This document shows positions 7,366-17,300 of a stretch of 64,000 bases of DNA, in pieces. The notes beneath the pieces are model-generated. The model saw only the letters and a list, made by a program, of their open reading frames with translations, did not search any database and was not told where the DNA came from. Within the stretch, counting starts at the first letter, position 1, and every line of letters starts with the position of its first letter. The DNA lies in assembly GCA_965229565.1 (NCBI GenBank), contig OZ245888.1, forward strand, positions 1,054,001-1,118,000, read 5' to 3'. The translations under genes were made by a program, and so were the position numbers. The stretch comes from JANQNX01 sp040217095. Its GTDB lineage: Bacteria; Pseudomonadota; Gammaproteobacteria; Eutrophobiales; Eutrophobiaceae.

Positions 7366-9513
7366 TTAAACGCGACTGATATGAGAAATATTTTTTATGA
7401 GACGGGCCTTGCGCATGACCCTGGCGAGATGAGTTCGGTCCTTGACATCAATTATGAAAGTCAGGGTGGTATAGCGATCCTCGCGGTCAAGCATATCGAC
7501 ATTATCAATATTGGCACCGGCATCGGCGATAGACGCGGCCACCGTGGCCAGCATACCGCGCTGGTTTTTGACATTCATAAGAATCTTGACCGGAAAATCG
7601 CGGTCAATGTCTTTTTCCCACGTGACCTCAAGCCATTTTTCCTGCTGGTTCTGGAATTCGGCGATGTTCTTGCAGGTTTGACGATGTACCACTATGCCGC
7701 GACCGGCACTGACAAAACCATAAATGGGATCGCCTGGTATCGGGTAACAACACTTTGGAAACGTGACCAGCATGCCCTCGGTACCGGAGATCGTTAACGG
7801 TTTGTTGGTATCAATCTCGATGTGTTTGCCGGTTATCGGATCCAGCTTCTGGTGCGTGACGATATTCCGCGCGATTAGCTGTGCAACACGATTGCCGAGA
7901 CCAATCTCTTCAAACATCTGGTCTGTGGATTCAAGCTTGTTATCCGTCAATACACATTTCATATCGGCCGGTTCTATATCCCGGTAACTGATACCAAACG
8001 GTTCCAGTTCACGGTTTAACAACCGTTTGCCCAGTGACACGGCTTCATCGTATTGCAGGTTCTTGAGGAAATGCCGGATCTGCGCGCGCGCCTTGGCCGT
8101 GGCAACAAAACTGAGCCAGCCCGGGTTTGGGCGCCCGCTTTCGGCGGTAATGACGCGTACCGTATCGCCATTGGACAACACCGTACCCATGGGTGCGAGT
8201 TTACGATTGATTCGGGCACCAACACAGTGGTTGCCAACATCAGTATGAATCGCATAGGCAAAATCCACCGCCGTGGATCCACGCGGTAGCTCTATGATCT
8301 TGCCCTTGGGTGTGAACACGTAGACCTGGTCCGGGAACAGATCGATCTTCACGTTCTCAAAAAATTCTTTCGGGTTACCGGCGGTCTTGTTCATCTCCAC
8401 GATATTACGCAGCCACTCCCTGGCACGGCGATGGGCACCACTGCGATCGATATTGCGGTTGATCGACGAAGCTTTTTTGCCTTCGGCCTTATATAGCCAG
8501 TGTGCCGCGATACCCACCTCGGCCACGTCATTCATTTCCCTGGTGCGGATCTGAATTTCAATCGGTACGCCGTACGGGCCAAACAAAACGGTGTGCAGTG
8601 ACTGGTAGCCATTGGCCTTGGGGATGGCGATGTAATCCTTGAATTTGCCCGGTACCGGTTTATACAGGTTATGTACCGTACCGACCGCGCGATAACAGGT
8701 ATCCACTTCATCAACGATGATGCGAAAGGCATAGACATCGAACACCTCGGCAAAGGACAGGTTCTGTTCCTTCATCTTCTTGTAGATACCGTACAGGTGT
8801 TTTTCGCGGCCCATGATCTGGCCCGGGATCTTTTCCTGGCGCATGCGACGTTTCAGTGCAGTACGGATCTTGGTAATGATCTCCTTGCGGTGTCCACGCG
8901 CCTTGTTGATCTGCTCCGTTAATATACGGTAGCGCATCGGGTACAGCGTGGCGAATCCCAGTTCTTCCAGTTCCAGGCGGATGGAGTTGACGCCTAGCCG
9001 CATCGCGATAGGGGCGTAGACTTCCAGCGTCTCACGAGCGATGCGTCTGCGTTTTTCCGGTTTCAGCACGTCGATGGTGCGCATGTTATGCAGGCGGTCG
9101 GCGAGTTTGACCAGGATGACACGAATGTCTTCGCTCATCGCCATCAGCATCTTGCGGAAGTTGCTGGCCTGGGCCTCGGCAAAACTTTCAAACTGGATCT
9201 TGTCCAGCTTGCTGACGCCGTCGACCAGTTCCGCCACGCCCTTGCCAAAGCGTCGACGTATCTCGTCTTTTGCCGTGGGCGTGTCCTCGATAACGTCATG
9301 GAGGATAGCCGCGATCAGTGTTTGATCGTCCATGTGCATATCGCCGAGTATCTTTGCGACTTCGAGCGGATGGTGGATATAGGGCTCACCACTGGCACGC
9401 TTTTGACCTTCATGGGCCTTGGCGCCAAATTGATAGGCACGCTGAATACGGTCCACCTGCTCGGCCTGCAGGTAAGTGCCTATCGATTTACTGAGCTCTG
9501 ATATGGTTAACAC
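7366..9513 (-). CDS. spoT: Bifunctional (p)ppGpp synthetase/hydrolase
   Basis: A 715-residue long RelA/SpoT homologue that makes and degrades the alarmone (p)ppGpp. The N-terminal HD hydrolase domain has HHPLEVAKIL and the paired HD in AAILHDVIEDT, so hydrolysis should be active. The synthetase domain (about residues 200-340), the TGS domain (VYVFTPKGKIIELPRG) and a C-terminal ACT domain follow. This intact HD domain argues for SpoT rather than RelA. The start is GTG at 9513. Placement directly after rpoZ is the classic rpoZ-spoT pairing. Confidence 0.96.
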   Translation of the reverse strand: MLTISELSKSIGTYLQAEQVDRIQRAYQFGAKAHEGQKRASGEPYIHHPLEVAKILGDMHMDDQTLIAAILHDVIEDTPTAKDEIRRRFGKGVAELVDGVSKLDKIQFESFAEAQASNFRKMLMAMSEDIRVILVKLADRLHNMRTIDVLKPEKRRRIARETLEVYAPIAMRLGVNSIRLELEELGFATLYPMRYRILTEQINKARGHRKEIITKIRTALKRRMRQEKIPGQIMGREKHLYGIYKKMKEQNLSFAEVFDVYAFRIIVDEVDTCYRAVGTVHNLYKPVPGKFKDYIAIPKANGYQSLHTVLFGPYGVPIEIQIRTREMNDVAEVGIAAHWLYKAEGKKASSINRNIDRSGAHRRAREWLRNIVEMNKTAGNPKEFFENVKIDLFPDQVYVFTPKGKIIELPRGSTAVDFAYAIHTDVGNHCVGARINRKLAPMGTVLSNGDTVRVITAESGRPNPGWLSFVATAKARAQIRHFLKNLQYDEAVSLGKRLLNRELEPFGISYRDIEPADMKCVLTDNKLESTDQMFEEIGLGNRVAQLIARNIVTHQKLDPITGKHIEIDTNKPLTISGTEGMLVTFPKCCYPIPGDPIYGFVSAGRGIVVHRQTCKNIAEFQNQQEKWLEVTWEKDIDRDFPVKILMNVKNQRGMLATVAASIADAGANIDNVDMLDREDRYTTLTFIIDVKDRTHLARVMRKARLIKNISHISRV

Positions 9514-9574
9514 GATGATAACGATCCATACAATATAGACCGCTAGTGTACAGGAAAGCCCGGCTGGAAATAAT

Positions 9575-9594
9575 CAGGGCGCAGACGCGCCCTG
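9575..9594 (-). other. Perfect stem-loop between rpoZ and spoT
   Basis: CAGGGCGC and GCGCCCTG form an 8-bp perfect stem with a four-base loop, in the 106-nt space after the rpoZ stop. No T-run follows on the minus strand, so it is not a standard terminator. It could be an attenuator or an mRNA processing or stability element that sets the rpoZ:spoT ratio; this is inference. Confidence 0.5.
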
Positions 9595-9619
9595 GTCATA
9601 GATAAAACTGTGTTGGGTA

Positions 9620-9883
9620 TTACTCGTTGGCGGGTGGCAGTTCGAAATCTGCCTCGCCGAATTCGTCTTCGGTATCGAACTGGTTAATCGTGTCGATATT
9701 GTCGTTGGTGACCAGGTTGTCAGCAATCTCGCGCAGGGCGATAACGGTAGGTTTGTCGTTGTTTTCCGGTACCAGTGGATCGGCACCTAACACAAGCTGG
9801 CGGGCCCGCTTGGATGCCAGCATAACCAGGTCGTAGCGGTTATTCACGTACTGCAGGCAGTCTTCAACTGTTAGTCTTGCCAT
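9620..9883 (-). CDS. rpoZ: RNA polymerase omega subunit
   Basis: The 87-residue omega subunit helps assemble the beta-prime subunit and forms part of the ppGpp site of RNA polymerase. The N-terminus (MARLTVEDCLQYVNNRYDLV, then LASKRARQL) matches the family, as does TVIALREIA. The acidic C-terminal tail is variable in this family. It lies between gmk and spoT, linking guanine nucleotide synthesis, the ppGpp enzyme and its polymerase target in one run of genes. Start and length are as expected. Confidence 0.95.
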   Translation of the reverse strand: MARLTVEDCLQYVNNRYDLVMLASKRARQLVLGADPLVPENNDKPTVIALREIADNLVTNDNIDTINQFDTEDEFGEADFELPPANE

Positions 9884-9960
9884 CTTCTACCTCGGATAAG
9901 TAATTAACTATAAAGCATTTTTTACACCGTGCCGGTGCAGGGGCGAGTATTGTACTGAAA

Positions 9961-10590
9961 TCAGTCCTCGTGCGCCATCATTTGCCCGACAAAATCGTCG
10001 TAATACGCAGACTGGCGACAGCTACCCAGGTTGGTCGCGGTGACGATCGCGGCCAGTTCGTTGACGGCGTCATCGAAGTCATCATTGATCACCACGTAGT
10101 CATATTCCTTGTAGTGTGAAATTTCCTCGCGCGCCTGCTGCATGCGGTTTTCCACTGTCTCACTGTCATCGGTATGGCGGTTAGCCAGCCGCTCGCGCAG
10201 CGCATCGTAATCCGGTGGCAGCACGAAAATGCCAACAGCACTGCGTAACAGTGACTTGACCTGGCGCGCTCCCTGCCAGTCGATCTCGAGGATAATGTTT
10301 TTACCGCTCTTCAGATCCTCCTCGATATGCTGGCGTGATGTGCCGTAGTAATTATCAAATACGCGCGCGTATTCCAGGAACTGGTTGTCGTTGATCATGG
10401 CCCTGAATTGCGATTCATCGACAAAATAATAATCCTTGCCCTCGACCTCGCCCTTACGCGGTTTGCGCGTGGTGTGTGATACCGAAACGCTAAGGTTTTG
10501 AAAGCGTTCCAGTAAGGCCTTGACCAGTGAGGTCTTGCCTGCACCCGACGGTGCCGAGATGATAAATAAACTGCCTTTCTTGTAACTCAT
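9961..10590 (-). CDS. gmk: Guanylate kinase
   Basis: A 209-residue cytosolic enzyme phosphorylating GMP to GDP with ATP. The P-loop SAPSGAGKTSL is near residues 12-22, followed by the GMP-binding signature SVSHTTRKPRKGEVEGKDYY and the lid region with EIDWQGARQV. All key residues are present and the length is normal. Three nucleotides separate it from yicC upstream; rpoZ follows after 77 nt. Confidence 0.97.
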   Translation of the reverse strand: MSYKKGSLFIISAPSGAGKTSLVKALLERFQNLSVSVSHTTRKPRKGEVEGKDYYFVDESQFRAMINDNQFLEYARVFDNYYGTSRQHIEEDLKSGKNIILEIDWQGARQVKSLLRSAVGIFVLPPDYDALRERLANRHTDDSETVENRMQQAREEISHYKEYDYVVINDDFDDAVNELAAIVTATNLGSCRQSAYYDDFVGQMMAHED

Positions 10591-10593
10591 GTC

Positions 10594-11460
10594 TTATTCA
10601 ATATTCTGTATCTGTTCGCGCATCTGTTCGATCAATACCTTTAGATCAACCGAGGCATTACTGGTATCCAGGTGCGCTGACTTGGAACCCAGCGTGTTCG
10701 CCTCGCGGTTCATCTCCTGCATCAGGAAATCAAGGCGGCGGCCCACCGGACCGGATTGTTGCATGACGCGGCTAACCTCGCTGATATGCGCATGCAGTCG
10801 ATCCATTTCCTCGGCCACGTCCATTTTCTGACTGAGCATCACTAATTCCTGTTCAAGTCGCTCGTTATCGATCTCGGTAATCAATTCCTGGGCCCGCTGC
10901 CGGTATTTTGTCCGCAGTGAATCCAGTATGGATGGCATGTTTTGCTGCACCGAGTCGACGATGGTTTTCGATTTTTCACAGCGTTCCAGGATCATGTCAC
11001 GGATCTTTTCACCTTCACGCTGCCTGGTTGCAACAACCGCTTCCAGTGCCTCATCGACTATTTTATAGAGAACTTGAGTAATGGTTTCCTGGTCGACTAC
11101 CTCGCGGTCCAGCACTCCCGGCCAGCGCAGTAGCTCAAGCGGGTTTACCGGCGCGCTGTTGGCCAGTTTGGCCGCGGTCATTTCCGTGGTTTCGATCAGC
11201 TTGTCCAGCAATTCCTGGTTGACCGGGATCGTCTCACTGGCCAGCGAATTCAGTTCAAACCGGACCATGCAATCAACCTTGCCACGCTTCAGCCGCGCCG
11301 AGATACGCTCTCGCAGCGATTGTTCAAGTGCGCGCAGTTCCTCGGGTAAACGTATGGACATCTCCAGGTAACGATGATTTACACTACGTATTTCACAACT
11401 GGCCTGGCCCAGAGCATCCCGGTATTCGGCTCGACCGTAGGCCGTCATACTGACGGTCAT
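10594..11460 (-). CDS. YicC/YloC family endoribonuclease-type protein
   Basis: A 288-residue protein with the family N-terminus (MTAYGRAE, then SVNHRYLEM) and C-terminus (GRRLDFLMQEMNREANTLGSK). E. coli YicC and its relatives have been reported as ribonucleases that act on structured or small RNAs. The ATG at 11460 is preferred over an in-frame TTG six bases upstream. The gene is divergent from rph, another RNase gene, which is a conserved gammaproteobacterial arrangement, and precedes gmk by three bases. Confidence 0.92.
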   Translation of the reverse strand: MTVSMTAYGRAEYRDALGQASCEIRSVNHRYLEMSIRLPEELRALEQSLRERISARLKRGKVDCMVRFELNSLASETIPVNQELLDKLIETTEMTAAKLANSAPVNPLELLRWPGVLDREVVDQETITQVLYKIVDEALEAVVATRQREGEKIRDMILERCEKSKTIVDSVQQNMPSILDSLRTKYRQRAQELITEIDNERLEQELVMLSQKMDVAEEMDRLHAHISEVSRVMQQSGPVGRRLDFLMQEMNREANTLGSKSAHLDTSNASVDLKVLIEQMREQIQNIE

Positions 11461-11539
11461 ATTCAATTCCTATCATTAAAGAAGCGGGTTAATACTATCG
11501 TTTCACCCATGAACTGAAAACATGTAATTGATTTATCGG

Positions 11540-11545
11540 TATAAT
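11540..11545 (+). promoter_or_regulatory. Probable -10 box of the rph promoter
   Basis: A perfect TATAAT lies 27 nt before the rph start codon, in the divergent yicC/rph spacer. No convincing -35 hexamer is seen at 17 nt, so only the -10 element is proposed. Confidence 0.45.
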
Positions 11546-11572
11546 GCGGCCTTTTTTCAACGGAGATAACGC

Positions 11573-12289
11573 ATGCGCCCTAGTGGACGTCAACCTGATC
11601 AGCTGCGGCCGATCAGCATTACCAGGAATTACACTTGCCATGCCGAGGGCTCGGTACTGATCGAGTTCGGTAATACCAAAGTCATCTGCAACGCCAGTTT
11701 TGATGAAGGCGTGCCCGGGTTTTTACGCGGCAAGGGACAGGGTTGGGTGACGGCAGAATACGGTATGTTGCCACGCTCGACCGGCAGTCGCATGCGCCGC
11801 GAGGCAACCCAGAACAAGCAGGGCGGACGAACCATGGAGATCCAGCGCCTGATAGGCCGCTCACTACGTGCCGTGATGGATATGTCTGTACTGGGTGAAA
11901 ATACCATCGTGGTGGACTGTGATGTGATCCAGGCTGATGGCGGCACGCGTACGGCCTCGATTACCGGTGGTTACGTGGCTTTGGCCGATGCCATTAATCA
12001 CGTCATGGAAAAGGGACTGCTTGATACCAATCCCCTTGTTGGCAAGATTGCCTCGGTATCCGTCGGAATATTTAACGGTACGCCGGTACTGGACCTCGAT
12101 TACCCGGAGGACTCAAAGGCGGAAACCGACATGAACGTGGTCATGAACGACTCTGAACAGTTTATCGAGGTACAGGGTACGGCAGAGGGACATCCTTTCA
12201 CGGCCGATGAACTGAACCACATGCTGGCTCTGGCCAGGAAAGGCATCAACGAATTGTTTGAGAGCCAGGGCAAGGCACTGGCGAAATAA
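11573..12289 (+). CDS. rph: Ribonuclease PH
   Basis: A 238-residue phosphorolytic 3'-5' exoribonuclease that trims tRNA 3' ends; it works as a hexameric ring. Family hallmarks are MRPSGRQPDQLRPI at the start, GWVTAEYGMLPRST, the phosphate-binding arginine region EIQRLIGRSLRAV, and the catalytic acidic patch DLDYPEDSKAETDMN. ATG 11573 has GGAG at seven bases' spacing. The stop overlaps the rdgB start by one base, so the two are translationally coupled. Unlike the frameshifted rph of E. coli K-12, this copy is full length. Confidence 0.97.
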   Translation: MRPSGRQPDQLRPISITRNYTCHAEGSVLIEFGNTKVICNASFDEGVPGFLRGKGQGWVTAEYGMLPRSTGSRMRREATQNKQGGRTMEIQRLIGRSLRAVMDMSVLGENTIVVDCDVIQADGGTRTASITGGYVALADAINHVMEKGLLDTNPLVGKIASVSVGIFNGTPVLDLDYPEDSKAETDMNVVMNDSEQFIEVQGTAEGHPFTADELNHMLALARKGINELFESQGKALAK

Positions 12290-12891
12290 TGTCAGCGAGC
12301 AGGATAGTCCTGGCCAGTAATAACCCGGGCAAGGTCCGCGAGATCAATGCGCTGTTACAGCAGCAGTCAATTGATGTCATCCCGCAGGCCGAACTCGGTG
12401 TTGAAGATGCCATCGAGGATGGTCTCAGCTTTATTGAAAATGCACTCATTAAGGCCCGGCATGCGGCGTTACATACCGGGCTACCGGCAATCGCCGACGA
12501 CTCCGGGCTGGAAGTGCCGGCATTGAACGGTGCGCCGGGTATCTACTCTGCGCGTTATGCCGGTAAAGACGCCGGTGATGAAGCTAACCTGCACAAGTTA
12601 ATCGCGAACATCACGCCACTGGCAGAGACACAACGCCGTGCCCGGTTTGTCTGCGTGATGGTTTACCTGCGCCATGCCAATGACCCGGTACCGGTGATCA
12701 GCCAGGGGTTATGGGAAGGCCACCTGGTTCTAGAGCCGGTGGGTGACAACGGTTTTGGTTACGACCCGGTATTCTATGTACCGGAACATCAATGTACCTC
12801 GGCGCAACTAAAGCCCGATGTAAAAAATTCGCTGAGTCATCGTGGCCAGGCATTACGCGACCTGGTAGCAAAAATGCAAAGCCATGCCTGA
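12289..12891 (+). CDS. rdgB: XTP/dITP pyrophosphatase (RdgB/HAM1 family)
   Basis: A 200-residue house-cleaning enzyme hydrolysing dITP, ITP and XTP so that deaminated purines are not incorporated. Motifs include ASNNPGKVREI at the N-terminus, FIENALIKARHAA, the metal-binding ADDSGLEV, GAPGIYSARYAG and the C-terminal SHRGQALRDL. It overlaps rph by one nucleotide. The rph-rdgB pairing is conserved in many gammaproteobacteria, where hemW often follows; here an RND operon lies between. Confidence 0.96.
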   Translation: MSASRIVLASNNPGKVREINALLQQQSIDVIPQAELGVEDAIEDGLSFIENALIKARHAALHTGLPAIADDSGLEVPALNGAPGIYSARYAGKDAGDEANLHKLIANITPLAETQRRARFVCVMVYLRHANDPVPVISQGLWEGHLVLEPVGDNGFGYDPVFYVPEHQCTSAQLKPDVKNSLSHRGQALRDLVAKMQSHA

Positions 12892-12900
12892 AAGGAAAAC

Positions 12901-12918
12901 CGGGAAAAGATTTTCCCG
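12901..12918. other. Palindrome downstream of rdgB
   Basis: CGGGAAAA and TTTTCCCG form a perfect 8-bp inverted repeat with two bases between, nine bases after the rdgB stop. No clean T-run follows, so it is only a weak terminator candidate. CGGGAAAA recurs about 30 bases further on. The rest of the spacer to 13163 shows nothing clearly functional. Confidence 0.4.
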
Positions 12919-13163
12919 ACCCGTCCATGGGCCGGGAAAAATGGCGCAGGACCGCATCCTTTCAAATATTCCGTGACCTGCAGGCCTATAAGGTTAAATT
13001 ATGAATATGACGCCTTCATGAAGCTTGTTTGAACAATTGCATATTTAAACAGACCTGTTCACGGCAACTTCACGCTGTCATGCTATGGTTAAATAGTTAT
13101 ATTGAGCAATGAATTTTAGGAATAGAATACGGTCGTAAATTCAGGTGCTTACAATAATCAGTT

Positions 13164-14294
13164 ATGCATAGTCGTTATACTTTATATATGGAAGTAGTAA
13201 ATACAGCAGGTCGCATCCTCCTGGGCCTGTCGCTATCAATGCTGCTGACAACCACCGTCGCTGCTGAAGAGCGGCCCACGCCGGTCAGCGTTGTTACTGC
13301 CAAGATCGGTGAGTTGCGTGAAGAGGTACCGCTTACCGGTACCGTAGCTTCAATTCGTACTGCCCGGATCTCGCCCAAGGAAGCAGGTTATATCGAATCA
13401 TTGCGTGTGGATGAAAGCGATATCGTCCGCAAGGGTGATGTCATCCTGGAACTTGATCGGCAGCTGGCCGAACTCGAAGTTGCCCGGGTACAGGCACAAT
13501 TAAACGAGGCACGCGCGCGCCAGCGTGAACTGGTGCGACAACGCGATGAGGCAGCCGAACTGGTCAAGAAAAAACACATAGCATCAACAGCCTTTGAAGC
13601 GGCCGCGGCCGAGGTAGAGATCAACAAGGCCGTGATACAACGTCTTGAAACAGAACTTCAGCGGCAACAGGTTGTATTGGAAAGACACACTGTGTATGCA
13701 CCGTTCAATGGTGTGATCGCAGAAAAACTGGTCGAGGTCGGACAGTGGGTCAACAGCAATACCCCGCTGTTTAGTCTCATTGAGCTCAACCCGTTACGTA
13801 TCGAGGTCTCCGTCCCCCAGTTTTATTTTAATCGGCTCAATGTCGATACGCCGGTCAGCATTCGTTACGATGCCATACCGGACCAGGTTTTTTCGGCGAG
13901 TGTAACGGCGAAGATACCGGTCAGTGATCAAACTGCACGTACCTTTCCGGTATTTATCAGTATTGAAAATACGAACCAGGTGATTGCGCCGGGCATGTCT
14001 GCCCGCGTAACTTTTAAATTACTTGGCGAGGAAACGGTGAAGTCTTTGTTATTACCGCGTGATGCCATAGTACAAAAGCCGGACGGCACCAAGACGGTAT
14101 GGGTTGTTGCCGACAAGGACGGCGCCAGCCAGGCCACACCGGTTAAGGTAATTACCGGCAAGAATGTCAGGGCAAACGTCGAGATTAAATCACAACAGAT
14201 AACGATCGGTGATCGCATAGTTGTTAAAGGTAATGAATTGTTACAACCAGGCCAGGCCGTCAACGTCATTGAGCAACTGGATTACCCGCTCTAG
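13164..14294 (+). CDS. RND efflux periplasmic adaptor (HlyD/AcrA family)
   Basis: A membrane-fusion protein that links an inner-membrane RND pump to an outer-membrane channel. It has a signal-like hydrophobic segment ending near TTTVAAEE, a barrel-sandwich/lipoyl region (VPLTGTVASIRTA, then IVRKGDVILELD), an alpha-helical coiled-coil hairpin around residues 100-170 rich in Glu/Arg/Gln, the returning lipoyl half with APFNGVIAEKLVEVGQWV, and a beta-barrel. It is 7 nt upstream of the pump gene. The start is uncertain: ATG 13164 or ATG 13188, neither with a good ribosome site. No outer-membrane factor is encoded nearby, so a shared TolC-type channel is inferred. The substrate is unknown. Confidence 0.9.
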   Translation: MHSRYTLYMEVVNTAGRILLGLSLSMLLTTTVAAEERPTPVSVVTAKIGELREEVPLTGTVASIRTARISPKEAGYIESLRVDESDIVRKGDVILELDRQLAELEVARVQAQLNEARARQRELVRQRDEAAELVKKKHIASTAFEAAAAEVEINKAVIQRLETELQRQQVVLERHTVYAPFNGVIAEKLVEVGQWVNSNTPLFSLIELNPLRIEVSVPQFYFNRLNVDTPVSIRYDAIPDQVFSASVTAKIPVSDQTARTFPVFISIENTNQVIAPGMSARVTFKLLGEETVKSLLLPRDAIVQKPDGTKTVWVVADKDGASQATPVKVITGKNVRANVEIKSQQITIGDRIVVKGNELLQPGQAVNVIEQLDYPL

Positions 14295-14300
14295 TTAACC

Positions 14301-17300
14301 ATGTTCAAGTTTGCGATCACTCGCCCCATTATTGTCACTGTTGCGATACTGATCGTTTGCCTGTTCGGGATCCTTTCCTTTTTCCGCGTGCCGGTGCAGA
14401 TGATCCCGGACACCGACCCACGCATTATTTCCATTCGAACGATATGGCCCGGCGCCACACCGCAGGATATTGAAAAAGAAATCCTGATCGAACAGGAAGA
14501 ATACCTGCGTCGTGTCTCGGGACTGGAGCGCATGGTCTCGACCGCCAGTACCGGTAGTGCCGAGATTGAACTCGAGTTTCCATTCAGCGTGGATATCAAT
14601 GATGCACTGTTACGCGTCAACAACGCGATCACACAGGTACCCGGTTACCCGGAAAACGTGGATGAGCCGCGACTGACGGCCAGTTCCTTTTCCAGTAACT
14701 CGTTCATGTATTACAGCGTGTATCCAAGCCCGGGTAATCCAAAGAACCTGAACATGGTAGGCATGCGTGATTTCCTCGAGGATAACGTTATCACGTACCT
14801 GGAACGTGTACCCGGTGTGGACTCGGTGCGGCTGCGCGGTGGTGAAGATACCCAGATCAGGATCTATGTTGACCCGGTCAAGCTGGCCGAACGCAATATC
14901 AGCCTGATCGATGTCAGGAATGCCATTCGCGCCCGCAACCGGGATGTATCCGGTGGAGACCTCGATTCCGGCAAGCGACGTTACATCCTGCGTACCATGG
15001 GACGTTTCCGTGACCTCGAAGAAATGGAAAACATGGTCATTGCACGCCAGGGCGATGCCTTTGTCAGGCTGAAAGACCTGGGCTATGTCGAGAAGGACAT
15101 CGCCGAGATCCGATCCGTGGTTTATACAGATGGTGAACGCGTGGTCAACCTCGCGGTAAAACGCCAGATAGGTTCGAACGTGATCGAAATCAAGAATGCC
15201 ATGGCCGACGTGGTGGCGAATCTTAACGAGGGCTACCTGAAAAACAACGGCATGCAGATGAAACTGATCTCGGAAGACGTGCGCTATGTCGAGCAATCGG
15301 TCAAGGTCGTGTCACAAAGCCTGTTGATTGGTTCGCTACTGGCGACCCTGATCCTGTTCCTGTTTTTGCGCTCGACCTCGGCCACGCTGGTGGGTGCCAT
15401 CGGTATACCCATTTGTACCGTGACTGCTTTCCTGGGTCTGTTGATTACCGGGCGTACGATGAATGTAATCTCCATGGCCGGTGTCGCGTTTGCAATCGGG
15501 ATGACGCTGGACAACAGCATCGTGGTACTGGAAAACATCTACAAGCACATGGCGCTGGGTAAGTCGCGCATGCAGGCGGCCTATGAAGGTGTGAAAGAAG
15601 TCTGGACGGCGGTACTCGCATCGACACTGACTACCGTATTCGTATTTTTGCCCATCGTGTTTATCGAGGAAGAGGCCGGTCAACTCTATTCCGACGTGGC
15701 CGTCGCTATTTCGGCCGCGATCCTGATGTCGATGATCGTGGCCATTACCGTGATCCCGGTTGCCTGTAGTCGCTTCCTGTCACCGAATACCAGTCCACCA
15801 AAACGTTTCGGTATTTATAAACTGGGGCAGTTATTCGGCAGCGCTGTAATGAAGTTCCTGAACTGGTTGCTGCAGGGTGTGGTCCGACGCGTGGTGTTAA
15901 TCGTAAGTGTGCTTGTTGTGACCGGTCTGATCATCGAGTTCCTGACACCCAAGGCCGAGTACCTGCCAGAGGGCGAGGAGAAGAAGATCTTTGCCCGCGT
16001 GTTTCCACCTCCCGGTTATAACATCGACCAGATGGACCAGATTGCGCAACGCCTCAACGAAAAGTTTGTACCTCGCCTGAACCAGGACGTGGATGCCTAT
16101 GATATAGAGAGCGATGAGATACCGCCGCTAGACTACATGGTGACCTTTGCCAGTTCCGGTGCCACCATGTCGGTGATCGAGGTAACATCGCGTTACCACC
16201 TGGATCGCCTGACCGAGTTAACACAGGAGTTCATCCAGGAGTTTCCCGGTGTTATCACCTTTGTCTCGCGCGGTAGTATTTTTTCCAGTAACTCCGGCGG
16301 CACCCGCAGTATCAATCTTGATATCAGCGGTTCCGATCTTGAGGAACTCTATGCCACCGGTTTGCAGGCCTTTCTGCGTGCCAAGGAGATCTTTGATAAC
16401 CCGCGCGTGCGCCCGGAACCGCCGTCGCTGACACTGGGCCAGCCGATGATCGAGATCCGTCCTGACTGGGAACGGGCCTCTGAACTCGGTATCAATGCCG
16501 ACGAACTGGGCTATACCATCTGGGCTTACTCGGACGGTGCCTTTGTCGATGAATACTTCGAGGGCGATAACAAGATCGATATGTTCCTGTACTCCACGCA
16601 GGGCGTGATTTCATCACCGTCCGATATTGATCATTTAATGCTGTACTCACCAGAGGGGGGCATGGTGCCGCTGTCGGCCGTTGCCACCGCGGAAGATGCC
16701 GTTAACACCGAGCAGGTTCGACGGGTCAACAGCCGGCGTACCATTACACTCTCGATCATTCCACCTGAAGACGTGGCACTGGAAGAAGGTGTCGAGGTCG
16801 TCAAGCGTGACCTGATCGCACACATGCGCGATAACGGTATGCTGGGTGATTCAATCAACATTGATATCTCCGGTGCCAGTGACCGGCTGGATGCCACGCG
16901 CGATGCCATGCAAGCCAACTTCATTACCGCGATCATCATTGCCTACCTGTTGATGGTTGCCATCTTCTCGCACTGGGGTTACCCGTTGTTGATCATGACC
17001 TCGGTGCCGATAGGTATCAGTGGTGGTATTGTCGGATTGTGGCTGGTAAATTTCTTCGGCGGCAAGCTGGAATGGTTTGGCTTCCAGAATATCAACCAGC
17101 CGTTCGATATGATTACCATGCTGGGTTTCCTGGTGCTGATCGGTACCGTGGTGAATAACCCGATCCTCCTGGTTGAACGCGCCATGCATAACATCCGCGA
17201 ACAAGCCATGGAGTTGACCGAGGCCGTAAAGGAAGCTACCGAGTCGCGACTACGGCCGATCATGATGTCAATGATCACCACCATTGCCGGCCTGTCACCG

